Assembly (NCBI GenBank): GCA_002421405.1 | Contig: DIJY01000128.1 | Coordinates: 1 to 15,403, forward strand | Reading direction: 5' to 3' | DNA length: 15,403 nucleotides | Origin: Caryophanales bacterium UBA5632 | GTDB taxonomy: Bacteria; Bacillota_I; Bacilli_A; Izemoplasmatales; Hujiaoplasmataceae | Part shown: in pieces, positions 7,601 through 14,700 of the stretch | How the letters are laid out: each line of letters begins with the position of its first letter | Position numbering within the stretch: the stretch's first letter is position 1 | Notes under the pieces: model-generated | Seen by the model: only the letters and a program-made list of their open reading frames with translations | Database searches by the model: none | Told to the model about the DNA's origin: nothing | Position numbers and translations under genes: made by a program

Positions 7601-9160
7601 ATTCCATTCGAAACTTTCTTAGGGTTTAAAGGGGATAAAGTACCTGATATCGACCTGAACTTCTCTGGTGAATATCAAAGTGTTGTACATGAATATATTC
7701 GAAAGATATTTGGAGAGAATTATGCATTCCGTGCGGGAACGATTGGCACTTGTGCTGTAAAAACGGCTTACGGAATGGTACGAGATTTTTATAAAAAAAT
7801 CAATGAAGAACGTCAGTCAGTCTATTTGCCTCCAATTCGTGTAAGACGAGCAGAAATGGAACGACTTTCAAAAGGGATTGAAGGTTCAAAACGGACCAGC
7901 GGTCAACATCCAGGTGGTATCGTTGTTGTGCCAAATAACAAAGAAATTTATGATGTAACTCCCATTCAATATCCTGGCGATTCAACTGATACCAATTGGA
8001 AAACAACGCATTTTGATTATCATTCCTTTGAATCAAATCTTTTTAAATTGGATGTATTAGGGCATGATGATCCGACCATGATTCGATTCTTAATGGATTT
8101 AGTTAAGAAAGAACCCATGGAATTTCCATTTTCAAATGCAAATGACATTCCTGTTGATGATAAGGATGTTTATCGATTATTATCGGGCACAGAAGTTCTT
8201 AATCTAACAAAAGAAGATCTTCGTTCCGATGTTGCTTCTTATGGTGTCCCTGAATTTGGTACGAACTTCGTTAGAGGCATGCTTCGTGATTCAAAACCAT
8301 CGACTTTTGGTGAATTGGTTAAAATTTCAGGCTTGTCACATGGGACTGATGTTTGGAATTCAAATGCACAAGACTTAATCTTTGGCAAAAAACGCGAGTT
8401 TGGTCGTATTGATTTTAAAGACATTATTGGTTGTCGTGATGATATCATGATTGACTTAATTGATTATGGGATGAAACCAACCATCGCATTTGAAATCATG
8501 GAATTTGTTCGAAAAGGAAAAGCAACAACGAACCCTGATAAATGGGGTTCCTACGCAGATCAAATGCGACAAGCAAATGTTCCAGAATGGTATGTTTGGT
8601 CATGCAGTAAAATCAAATACATGTTTCCTAAAGCCCATGCCACAGCGTATGTTTTAATGGCAATGAGAATTGCATGGTTTAAACTATACAAACCTATTTA
8701 TTTTTACTCTGCTTATTTCTCAAAACGCGCTTCAGTGTATGATGCGGATTGTTTCACAAATGGCGAAATTGCAATCAAGAATAAACTTGAACAAATCGAA
8801 GCTGATGGAAACAATGCGACCGAAAGAGACAAAAACCTTTCAACTGTTTTAGAACTTGCTTATGAGATGTATAAACGGGGAATGTATTTTTCAAAATTAG
8901 ATATTCATAATTCAGAAGCGACAGAATTTAAAATCAGTGAAGATAAAAAGTCTTTGATTCTCCCTTTTATTGTCGTCGATTCTTTAGGCGAAAATGTGGC
9001 AAAGTCGATTGTTGATGCAAGAAATGAAAAAGCATTTGTTTCAAAACAAGATGTTCGAAATCGAACAAAACTTTCAAAAACCTTATTTGAAAGACTCGAT
9101 GATCTCAATGCGTTTGGCGATTTAGTCGAAGAAAGTCAAATGTCATTATTTGATTTTTAA
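4691..9160 (+). CDS. polC: DNA polymerase III alpha subunit, Gram-positive PolC type
   Basis: PolC is the replicative polymerase of low-GC Gram-positives, with 3'-5' proofreading in the same chain. After an N-terminal domain and an OB fold (about 225-310) comes the PHP domain, which starts at ELHLHT (H327, H329) and is interrupted by the exonuclease. DEDDh residues are D415 and E417 (FDIETTG), D500 (HNSSFD), H554 and D559. A four-cysteine zinc site follows (C913, C916, C957, C960). Polymerase aspartates are D986 and D988 (PDIDLNF), with D1121 in KLDVLGHDD. The protein ends in QMSLFDF, a sliding-clamp binding motif. Its 1489 residues are a little longer than B. subtilis PolC (about 1437). I choose GTG at 4691 over the in-frame GTG at 4682, because the GGGAG ribosome binding site (4678-4682) overlaps the latter and lies eight bases before the former. 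Confidence 0.97.
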   Translation: MDDGIKKLLDLIEVDDLTIAEYGTLDALEVDPATNAWMFFLSFERPVPVIRYRNFMTKLHGLVDKNLNIKSIDFRVKMDSFSDEDLMDYYDYVLDHLIDEDKRLLPLKSYPTSIEQSHICIRVPQGAKSAQMFRTDLESELDKHGFKAFVEIQIDDECKSIDQEIEKSNQGFVLQTENSVSIATPTKYIALNDEKPVGKDFTPIQKLPYDEIELEEFKNKYSKPFFTIRGIVSSIDIRQSRSGGEANIILSDGTDSIQVKKRISSSEEQRFCNDIKEGMELHIAGFGEYNQYYGEFTITATNMERSADIVSKSNREDNAKEKRVELHLHTKMSPLDGVNTIEDYIRRAKAWGHTAIAVTDHASVQSFPELFKLTKETGVKALYGLELVYADDESITITDGKNDGLLNDATYVVFDIETTGLSVIYDTLIEIAGVKIRSGAIIDRFSSFINPLKPISEFTTNLTGITNNDVINAPKIEEVLRQFYEFSKDSILVAHNSSFDLGHIYENYKRLNISNDTQPSIDTLMLAKVLYPDRTRYSLDNMCKFLKVPMNGHHRAINDAEATQEIFLHMLKEAKKQGINRFQDLNLLISPDSVHKYPYPNHINFLVKKQEGLKNLYKILSIASTKYFDRDAKITKSFLNRYRKGILVGSGCRNSTFFEIAMNRSKDELKSAARFFDYLEVQPLSTFSYLSYQMPNWQAVLQDVIKRIVDVGTELNIPVCATGDVHHLDPEDKIFREIMIGTPLVGGGGFHKLNNEKEKPSQHFMTTDEMLSEFSFLGQDVAKEIVITNPLMIAESIDVIEVFPKELFAPTDEFLAEQGVPSIKVKVESMVRSKATELYGDPLPTIIKKRLEQELDSIIKNQFSTIYYISHLLVKKSLDDGYLVGSRGSVGSSFVATLMNITEVNPLPPHYICQKCHFSAFKKTDEEKKYGMNEFEKLNEKLLDRTESGLDLPNQNCPICGTQMKRDGHDIPFETFLGFKGDKVPDIDLNFSGEYQSVVHEYIRKIFGENYAFRAGTIGTCAVKTAYGMVRDFYKKINEERQSVYLPPIRVRRAEMERLSKGIEGSKRTSGQHPGGIVVVPNNKEIYDVTPIQYPGDSTDTNWKTTHFDYHSFESNLFKLDVLGHDDPTMIRFLMDLVKKEPMEFPFSNANDIPVDDKDVYRLLSGTEVLNLTKEDLRSDVASYGVPEFGTNFVRGMLRDSKPSTFGELVKISGLSHGTDVWNSNAQDLIFGKKREFGRIDFKDIIGCRDDIMIDLIDYGMKPTIAFEIMEFVRKGKATTNPDKWGSYADQMRQANVPEWYVWSCSKIKYMFPKAHATAYVLMAMRIAWFKLYKPIYFYSAYFSKRASVYDADCFTNGEIAIKNKLEQIEADGNNATERDKNLSTVLELAYEMYKRGMYFSKLDIHNSEATEFKISEDKKSLILPFIVVDSLGENVAKSIVDARNEKAFVSKQDVRNRTKLSKTLFERLDDLNAFGDLVEESQMSLFDF

Positions 9161-9182
9161 AAGTCATTCAAAATCAACACAG

Positions 9183-9208
9183 TATTATCACGTTTTTTAG
9201 CGATAATA
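9183..9208. other. Imperfect stem-loop in the polC / Bax inhibitor gap
   Basis: TATTATC (9183-9189) and GATAATA (9202-9208) are inverted 7-base arms around a 12-base, T-rich loop. No T-run follows the second arm, so it is a poor intrinsic terminator. The rest of the 82-base gap shows no promoter I would defend. polC and the next gene may therefore be partly co-transcribed. Confidence 0.3.
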
Positions 9209-9242
9209 GAAGTATCAATATTCTATTCATGGAGGTTTTCAC

Positions 9243-9953
9243 ATGAGATTTAGGTCTTCAAATCCAATATTACGGAATGCCGAACGCAATGTAATGGTCA
9301 GTGAAAATGCCGTTACTTATAGTAGTGTCGCATTTAAAACCATTTTTCTTGTATTCATCACCGCGCTCGTAGCTTATCTTATGTATTTCCAATTACAACT
9401 ATTTAGCATCGGCTATCTCATTGGCGCAATGATTATTGGTTTTATTTCAGTGATCGTTGGGACCAGATCGGTTCGACTTGCGCCTTATTTTGCCGTTCTC
9501 TATGCCGCTTGTGAAGGCATTGTTTTAGGAATGATAACAATTTTACTTGAGTCCTATTATCCGGGTATTGCATTTACCGCTATTTCAACAACACTGATTG
9601 TTCTTTTCATCATGATGCTTTTATATTCGACAAACATAATCAAGGTCAATCAAAAATTCGCTTCATTTATGGTTGTTGCATTAATATCAATCATTATGAT
9701 GTCAATCTTCATGTTAATCACTGGATTAATGGGAGGAGCGAATACAGGTCTTTATATCGGTATTGCCGTTTTATCGACCATTATCGCCGCCCTTTATCTA
9801 TTTATGGATTTTGAAAATATTAAAAGATGTGTAGAGATGGGCGCCGATACTCGATATGGATGGGTGTTATCTTTAGGTTTAATGGTCACATTAGTTTGGC
9901 TATATGTGGAAATATTAAGATTACTAGCGATTTTTGCAAGAAGAAACAATTAA
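9243..9953 (+). CDS. Bax inhibitor-1 / YccA family membrane protein
   Basis: This is a 236-residue multi-pass membrane protein of the bacterial Bax inhibitor-1 superfamily. The start, with SSNPILR near the N-terminus, resembles the bacterial BaxI_1 subgroup. Seven hydrophobic segments are visible at about 32-50, 55-73, 81-103, 109-130, 140-163, 169-188 and 206-231. The conserved acidic stretch MDFENI (188-193) closes the sixth, followed by ADTRYGW before the last helix. Relatives such as B. subtilis YetJ are pH-sensitive calcium leak channels, but transport by this protein is only inferred. GGAGG at 9231-9235 sets the ATG. A T-box promoter begins three bases after its stop and no separate terminator is seen, so its transcripts probably run into the T-box leader. 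Confidence 0.85.
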   Translation: MRFRSSNPILRNAERNVMVSENAVTYSSVAFKTIFLVFITALVAYLMYFQLQLFSIGYLIGAMIIGFISVIVGTRSVRLAPYFAVLYAACEGIVLGMITILLESYYPGIAFTAISTTLIVLFIMMLLYSTNIIKVNQKFASFMVVALISIIMMSIFMLITGLMGGANTGLYIGIAVLSTIIAALYLFMDFENIKRCVEMGADTRYGWVLSLGLMVTLVWLYVEILRLLAIFARRNN

Positions 9954-9955
9954 CC

Positions 9956-9983
9956 TTGAATTTACATTATATTTTGTTATAAT
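9956..9983 (+). promoter_or_regulatory. Promoter of the pheST T-box operon
   Basis: TTGAAT (9956-9961) and TATAAT (9978-9983) are 16 bases apart, and the -10 also carries a TGn extension (TGTTATAAT from 9975). Transcription would start near 9990, leaving a leader of about 240 bases that holds the T-box. Confidence 0.75.
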
Positions 9984-9989
9984 TGATAT

Positions 9990-10213
9990 ATACAAACGCA
10001 TTGAAGAAGGACTAGTAACCGGATTATCAATTTATTAGAGAGAAATACATTCGCTGAAAGTATTTTATCTTGATTCCGGAGAATTCACCTTTTGAGCGAG
10101 ATTAATCATCTCCGTATATCGGCGTTAACGATTTTGAGGGCTAGTATTTTACTAGAACAAAGGTGGTACCACGGTGTTTTTAATCGTCCTTTTTTAAGGA
10201 CGATTTTCTTTTT
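9990..10213 (+). ncRNA. T-box riboswitch, phenylalanine specific (pheST leader)
   Basis: This leader reads the charging state of tRNA-Phe and lets transcription into pheST proceed when uncharged tRNA accumulates. Stem I has CCGG arms (10019-10022 and 10075-10078) flanking the specifier loop. On its 5' side is AGTA and on its 3' side GAA-TTC-A, giving the Phe codon UUC at 10084-10086. An AGAGAG bulge element (from about 10036) and a GCTGAAAG distal loop (about 10053-10060) are also visible. Stem III is CTAGTA (10141-10146) with TACTAG (10150-10155). The T-box core AGGTGGTACCACG lies at 10161-10173. Its UGGU bulge would pair with an ACCA tRNA end, as expected for a discriminator A. Stem boundaries were assigned by eye. 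Confidence 0.93.
10182..10213 (+). terminator. T-box regulated terminator
   Basis: AATCGTCCTT (10182-10191) and AAGGACGATT (10196-10205) form a 10-bp stem with a TTTT loop, followed by TTCTTTTTA. It lies directly after the T-box core. In this class it is the alternative to the antiterminator and forms when tRNA-Phe is charged. Confidence 0.92.
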
Positions 10214-10228
10214 ATAGGGAGGCTTAAA

Positions 10229-11263
10229 ATGGAAATTAAAAAACAGATTGAAGCATTGATTAGTGAGGCAAAATTGGAGATTCAAAAAATCAAAACAATG
10301 ATTGAACTCATCGATATGAAAGCGAAATATTTAGGTAAAAATAGCCCTTTCGCTGCATTAATGAGTCATATGAAATCTTTATCGAATGAGGATAAACCTT
10401 TATTTGGACAAGCTGTCAATGATGGTAAAAATCAAATTGCTAATATGATTGACGATCTTCGTTTGAAACTTGAAAAACAAGCAATTGAAGAAAAATTATT
10501 AAATGAAGCCGTCGATGTTACACTTCCTGGTGTCAATTTTTCTGTGGGGTCAAAACACCTCTTAAGTAAAACCATTGAAGAAATCGAAGATTTATTCGTC
10601 GGGATGGGCTATAGTGTTAAAGAAGGTCCAGAGATTGAAACCGATTTATATAATTTTGAAATGCTCAATTTACCGAAAGGTCATCCCGCAAGAGATATGC
10701 AAGATACATTCTACATAACAGAAGAATCATTACTAAGAACGCATACTTCACCGGTTCAAGTTAGAACCATGCTTGAAACGGGTGGAAAGAAACCAATAAA
10801 GATTATATGCCCCGGTAAAGTTTATCGTCGCGATGATGACGATTTAACGCATAGCCATCAATTCACACAAATTGAGGCGTTGGTTGTCGATGAAGATGTT
10901 ACTTTAGCAGACTTAAAAGGAACATTGCTTGTATTGGCACAAAAAATGTTTGGCGAAGAGCGAAAAATCAGATTGCGTCCTTCCTATTTCCCATTTACTG
11001 AGCCTTCGGTTGAAGTCGACGTATCTTGCGGTCAATGTGGTGGGAAAGGTTGTTCAATGTGTAAACAAACCGGTTGGATTGAAATCTTAGGCGCTGGCAT
11101 GGTCAATAACGCCGTATTAGAAGCAGCTGGTTATGATTCGAATAAATATCAAGGTTTTGCATTAGGGATGGGGATTGAAAGAATTGCCATCTTAAAACAT
11201 GGAATTGATGATATACGAGCTTTTTTTATTAATGACTTGCGGTTTAACCGCCAGTTTAAGTAG
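10229..11263 (+). CDS. pheS: Phenylalanyl-tRNA synthetase alpha subunit
   Basis: PheS is the catalytic subunit of the cytoplasmic alpha2-beta2 enzyme that charges tRNA-Phe. It has 344 residues, as in B. subtilis. The N-terminal 90 residues form the charged coiled-coil arm that contacts tRNA. The class II core follows, with HTSPVQVRTM (172-181), motif 2 around VYRRDDDDLTHSHQF (198-212), FTEPSVEVDV (256-265) and motif 3 GMGIERIAIL (313-322). A CxxC...CxxC knuckle (C267, C270, C275, C278) is of the kind common in Bacillota PheS. AGGGAGG (10216-10222) supports the ATG. It sits directly behind the T-box terminator, so it is controlled by tRNA-Phe charging. Its stop TAG overlaps the ribosome binding site of pheT. 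Confidence 0.98.
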   Translation: MEIKKQIEALISEAKLEIQKIKTMIELIDMKAKYLGKNSPFAALMSHMKSLSNEDKPLFGQAVNDGKNQIANMIDDLRLKLEKQAIEEKLLNEAVDVTLPGVNFSVGSKHLLSKTIEEIEDLFVGMGYSVKEGPEIETDLYNFEMLNLPKGHPARDMQDTFYITEESLLRTHTSPVQVRTMLETGGKKPIKIICPGKVYRRDDDDLTHSHQFTQIEALVVDEDVTLADLKGTLLVLAQKMFGEERKIRLRPSYFPFTEPSVEVDVSCGQCGGKGCSMCKQTGWIEILGAGMVNNAVLEAAGYDSNKYQGFALGMGIERIAILKHGIDDIRAFFINDLRFNRQFK

Positions 11264-11275
11264 GGAGGAAACAAG

Positions 11276-13645
11276 ATGTTATTTTCATTAAAATGGCTGA
11301 AAGAAATGGTTTCTTTACCCTGCTCAAGAGAAGAATTGGTCGCAAAATTCAATTTAATGAGTTCAGAAGTTGAAGACCATTATTCAATGGTCAACGCAAC
11401 CAATCTTTGTGTTGGTTATGTTCAAACATGCGTCATGCATCCACAATCAGATCATTTACATATTTGTCAGGTTGATATTTCAAAAGAAGTATTACAAATT
11501 GTTTGTGGCGCTTCCAATGTTGAAGCAGGACAAAAAGTGATTGTTGCCTTAGAAGGCGCTGTATTACCTGGAAATTTCAAAATCAAAAAATCATCCATTC
11601 GTGGTGTAGAATCAAATGGTATGATCTGTTCATTAGATGAACTTGGAATCGACCATAAATATCACCAAGAAGAGGGGATTCATGTACTTCCAAACGATGC
11701 ATTCGTTGGTTCAGATCCGCTCAAGGCACTTCATTTTGATGATGAAATTATTGAATTGTCGCTTACACCCAATCGTGGCGATTTAATGTCTATGATGGGG
11801 ATTGCATACGATGTATCAGCGATGCTTAATTCTAAACTTGAGATTCAAGTTCCGACCATCAAAGAAATTAAAGAAGAGATTTCTATAAAAGTGTCTTCAA
11901 ATTCTAGTGCATGCAAATCTTATTACGCTAGAGTAATTCGCAATGTAAACATCAAAGAAAGCCCACAATGGCTCAAGGCAAGATTAATTGCTTCTGGCAT
12001 TCGCCCCATCAATAACGTTGTTGATATTACAAATTATGTCATGCTTGAAACGGGACAACCGCTTCATGCATTTGACTATGATAAATTAAATTCTACTAAA
12101 ATTTTGGTTCGAAATGCTAATGTTGATGAAACGATTGTGACACTTGATGGAAAAACAAGGAATTTATTGGTTGAAGATCTTGTAATTACTGATGGAAAAA
12201 ATCCAATTGCTATTGCAGGAGTGATGGGAGGTCAATCAACTCAAATCGATGAATCAACAAAATCAATATTGCTTGAATCCGCCGTATTTGATGGTTTAAC
12301 AATTCGTAAAACCTCGAAAAGACTAGACTTGAGAAGCGAGTCTTCATCTCGATTTGAACGGGGACTAGATCCCAACCGCACATTGCTTGCTTGCAATCGT
12401 GCAGCGATGCTTTTTCAACAATTGGCAGAGGGAGAAGTTGTTTCAAAAGTGAGTTCTTTTGAAACACAAAACTTATCACCGATTTCAGTAGAACTTTCTT
12501 TAGATAAACTCATTAAAGTGACGGGTTATCAATATCCTGAAAAATTGGTCTCGAGTGTCCTCAAACGACTTCATTTTGACCACGTCTATAAAAATGGAAT
12601 ATTTTATGTAGCGGTTCCTACAAGAAGATTCGACATAAAAACTTACCAAGATTTAATTGAAGAAGTCGTTCGAATTGCTGGCTATGAACTCATCCCAACA
12701 ACCTTACCAAAATCTGCCATTCCGGGCGGATTGACTGATTTACAAAAACAGCGTCGATTGATTCGTGACACACTCTCTACGCTTGGTCTCAACGAAACAA
12801 TAAGTTACTCTTTAACTTCAGAAGATGATGCTAAATTATTTGACGCAACAGAATTGAAATCTGTGAAATTACTTTATCCGATTGTTGAAAATCGTGGAAC
12901 GATGCGACACTCGCAAATCCCTGCAATGCTTGAAATATTGAATTATAATTTTTCAAGAAAAATGGATAATGTCCATCTCTTTGAAATTGGAAAAGGATAT
13001 TCTAAAACTGGAGAAATTGAATATGTCTCTGGCTTGTTAAGTGGGATTCTTGATGATTCGAAATGGCAAGGACTTTCTCGACCAGTTGATTTTTTCTTAT
13101 CAAAAGGAATCGTCGAAGCACTTTTCCAAAAATTGAACATCGAAAATGCTTCTTTTATACCGCCAAAACTTGCCCATCCAACGCTTCATCCGGGAATATG
13201 TGCTGAAATCTTTATTGAAGGCGAATCAATTGGATGGATTGGAAAAATTCATCCCTCATTATTAGCGGAAAGAGGGTTTCCAGATACTTTTGTATTTGAA
13301 GTAGAATTGATAAAACTGTTAGCCGCATCAAGACCCGCTGACAAAATGAAAGAAATATCTAAATTTCCGAGTGTAACAAGAGATTTAGCCATTGTGATTG
13401 ATCGTAATATCACTGCAAAACAAATTATTGATACTTTAAAAAAATCTGGAAAAAAGACTTTAATTGATGTTAAAATATTCGATGTGTATCAAGGTGAGAA
13501 AGTAGCACAAGATAAAAAGTCAGTTGCTCTAACGCTAGTTTTCCAAGACAATACAAAGACGCTTTCAACAGATGAAATTGATCAATTGGTATCTCGAATC
13601 ACGAAATCCATTTCATCCGATTTAAACGGAACATTAAGATCATAA
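11276..13645 (+). CDS. pheT: Phenylalanyl-tRNA synthetase beta subunit
   Basis: PheT pairs with PheS. It binds tRNA-Phe and edits Tyr-tRNA-Phe. The 789 residues include an EMAP-like tRNA-binding domain (about 40-150, VGYVQTCVMHPQSDHL and SNGMICS), the B3/4 editing domain (about 215-390, including RPINNVVDITNYVM and QPLHAFDYDKL), the B5 domain (about 403-475), a catalytic-like domain and the C-terminal FDX-ACB anticodon-binding domain (about 695-789, KFPSVTRDLAIVID). Its ribosome binding site AGGGAGG (11262-11268) overlaps the pheS stop codon, and the genes are 12 bases apart, so translation of the two subunits is probably coupled. Expression depends on the upstream T-box. A terminator follows within ten bases. 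Confidence 0.98.
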   Translation: MLFSLKWLKEMVSLPCSREELVAKFNLMSSEVEDHYSMVNATNLCVGYVQTCVMHPQSDHLHICQVDISKEVLQIVCGASNVEAGQKVIVALEGAVLPGNFKIKKSSIRGVESNGMICSLDELGIDHKYHQEEGIHVLPNDAFVGSDPLKALHFDDEIIELSLTPNRGDLMSMMGIAYDVSAMLNSKLEIQVPTIKEIKEEISIKVSSNSSACKSYYARVIRNVNIKESPQWLKARLIASGIRPINNVVDITNYVMLETGQPLHAFDYDKLNSTKILVRNANVDETIVTLDGKTRNLLVEDLVITDGKNPIAIAGVMGGQSTQIDESTKSILLESAVFDGLTIRKTSKRLDLRSESSSRFERGLDPNRTLLACNRAAMLFQQLAEGEVVSKVSSFETQNLSPISVELSLDKLIKVTGYQYPEKLVSSVLKRLHFDHVYKNGIFYVAVPTRRFDIKTYQDLIEEVVRIAGYELIPTTLPKSAIPGGLTDLQKQRRLIRDTLSTLGLNETISYSLTSEDDAKLFDATELKSVKLLYPIVENRGTMRHSQIPAMLEILNYNFSRKMDNVHLFEIGKGYSKTGEIEYVSGLLSGILDDSKWQGLSRPVDFFLSKGIVEALFQKLNIENASFIPPKLAHPTLHPGICAEIFIEGESIGWIGKIHPSLLAERGFPDTFVFEVELIKLLAASRPADKMKEISKFPSVTRDLAIVIDRNITAKQIIDTLKKSGKKTLIDVKIFDVYQGEKVAQDKKSVALTLVFQDNTKTLSTDEIDQLVSRITKSISSDLNGTLRS

Positions 13646-13651
13646 GAATAC

Positions 13652-13690
13652 AACCCTTTAATCAATTGATTATCGGGTTTTTTTCTTATT
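13652..13690 (+). terminator. Intrinsic terminator of pheST
   Basis: AACCC (13652-13656) pairs with GGGTT (13675-13679). Above a 2x2 internal loop, the palindrome AATCAATTGATT (13660-13671) forms the upper stem. It is followed by TTTTTTTCTTATTT. The outer stem and T-run together make a convincing terminator. Confidence 0.85.
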
Positions 13691-13692
13691 TA

Positions 13693-13742
13693 ATCATAGA
13701 TTTTCCTATCAATTTTGTCTTTTATTTAGAATTGTCTATGAT
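13693..13742. promoter_or_regulatory. Spaced inverted repeat at the exporter promoter (possible operator)
   Basis: ATCATAGA (13693-13700) is repeated in exact inverse as TCTATGAT (13735-13742). The arms start 42 bases apart, about four DNA helical turns. The right arm overlaps the extended -10 of the ABC exporter. A role in repression is only an inference, as an 8-base match in such AT-rich DNA may be chance. Confidence 0.3.
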
Positions 13743-13747
13743 ATAAT
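13739..13747 (+). promoter_or_regulatory. Extended -10 promoter of the ABC exporter
   Basis: TGATATAAT is a perfect -10 hexamer (13742-13747) with a TGn extension, 38 bases before the ATPase start. No good -35 is seen 16-18 bases upstream. It follows the pheST terminator, so the exporter is probably an independent unit. Confidence 0.6.
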
Positions 13748-13785
13748 TAATTTAAGTTTATATTACATATATATGAGGAGAGACA

Positions 13786-14700
13786 ATGGAAAAAATCATA
13801 GAAGTCAAAAACCTCTATAAAAGTTACGGAGAAGTTCAAGCAGTTAAAGGAATTGATTTTTATGTCGAAAAGGGAAAACTGTTTGCTTTTTTAGGTCCCA
13901 ACGGAGCAGGAAAATCGACAACGATTAATGTGATTTGTACTTTATTGAATTATGAACAGGGCGAAGTAACCCTTGATGGATTAAAATTAGGGACTGATGA
14001 TGCACTTATTAGAAAACAAATCGGTATCGTATTTCAAGACAGTGTTCTTGATAACCTATTAACCGTTGAAGAAAACTTGAGAATTCGTGGTAGTTTTTAT
14101 GGTTTGAATTCAAAGGCGCTTGATGAAGCGATTCAACAATCACTTGAGGTGACCGATATTGTCGAATTAAGAAATCGTCGATATGGACAATTGTCAGGCG
14201 GACAAAGAAGACGAGCTGATATTGCACGTGCTTTAATTCACCGGCCAAAAATATTATTTCTCGATGAACCGACGACTGGCCTAGACCCGCAAACAAGAAA
14301 ATCAGTTTGGAATATGATTGAATACTTATATGTAAATCAAGGGGTTACTGTGTTTCTCACAACGCATTACATGGAAGAAGCGGCTAAAGCTGATTATGTC
14401 GTTGTCATTGACAATGGCCAAATAGTTGCGAAAGGAACACCAATCGAATTGAAGGAAAAGTACTCAACCGATTCACTTCAAGTCAAACCAATCAACAAAT
14501 CTCTAGTGAAAGAACTACTCAAAAAAGAAAAGATTATCTTTAGTGAAGTGAGTGATACATTGATCATTTCATTAACTTCTACTATTGAAGCTATACCTAT
14601 GTTAAAATTGCTAGATGGCGCGATTTCCGCCTTTCAAGTATTGAATGGAACAATGGATGATGCCTTCATTGGTATTACGGGTAAGGAGATGCGAGAATGA
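13786..14700 (+). CDS. ABC exporter ATP-binding protein (DrrA / CcmA-like, ABC-2 type)
   Basis: This 304-residue ATPase would power a two-gene ABC-2 type exporter at the inner face of the membrane. The nucleotide-binding domain is complete: Walker A GPNGAGKST (37-45), Q-loop Q84 (VFQDS), signature LSGGQ (136-140), Walker B ILFLDEP (156-162), D-loop GLD and the switch histidine H194 (TTHYMEEA). About 80 further residues after position 225 resemble the C-terminal extension seen in DrrA-like drug and antibiotic exporters. GAGGAGAG (13775-13782) supports the ATG. Its TGA stop overlaps the permease start (ATGA), so the two are translationally coupled. The substrate cannot be told from the sequence. 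Confidence 0.93.
   Translation: MEKIIEVKNLYKSYGEVQAVKGIDFYVEKGKLFAFLGPNGAGKSTTINVICTLLNYEQGEVTLDGLKLGTDDALIRKQIGIVFQDSVLDNLLTVEENLRIRGSFYGLNSKALDEAIQQSLEVTDIVELRNRRYGQLSGGQRRRADIARALIHRPKILFLDEPTTGLDPQTRKSVWNMIEYLYVNQGVTVFLTTHYMEEAAKADYVVVIDNGQIVAKGTPIELKEKYSTDSLQVKPINKSLVKELLKKEKIIFSEVSDTLIISLTSTIEAIPMLKLLDGAISAFQVLNGTMDDAFIGITGKEMRE

Noticed and set aside
7800..9108. Several short minus- and plus-strand open frames inside polC
   Set aside because: They overlap conserved polymerase motifs, lack convincing ribosome binding sites and have no family features.
9183..9208. Hairpin as a terminator of polC
   Set aside because: The arms are AT-rich, the loop is long and no T-run follows, so I list it only as an imperfect stem-loop.
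14009..14296. 95-codon minus-strand frame within the ABC ATPase gene
   Set aside because: It is antisense to the Q-loop to Walker B region, with no independent support.
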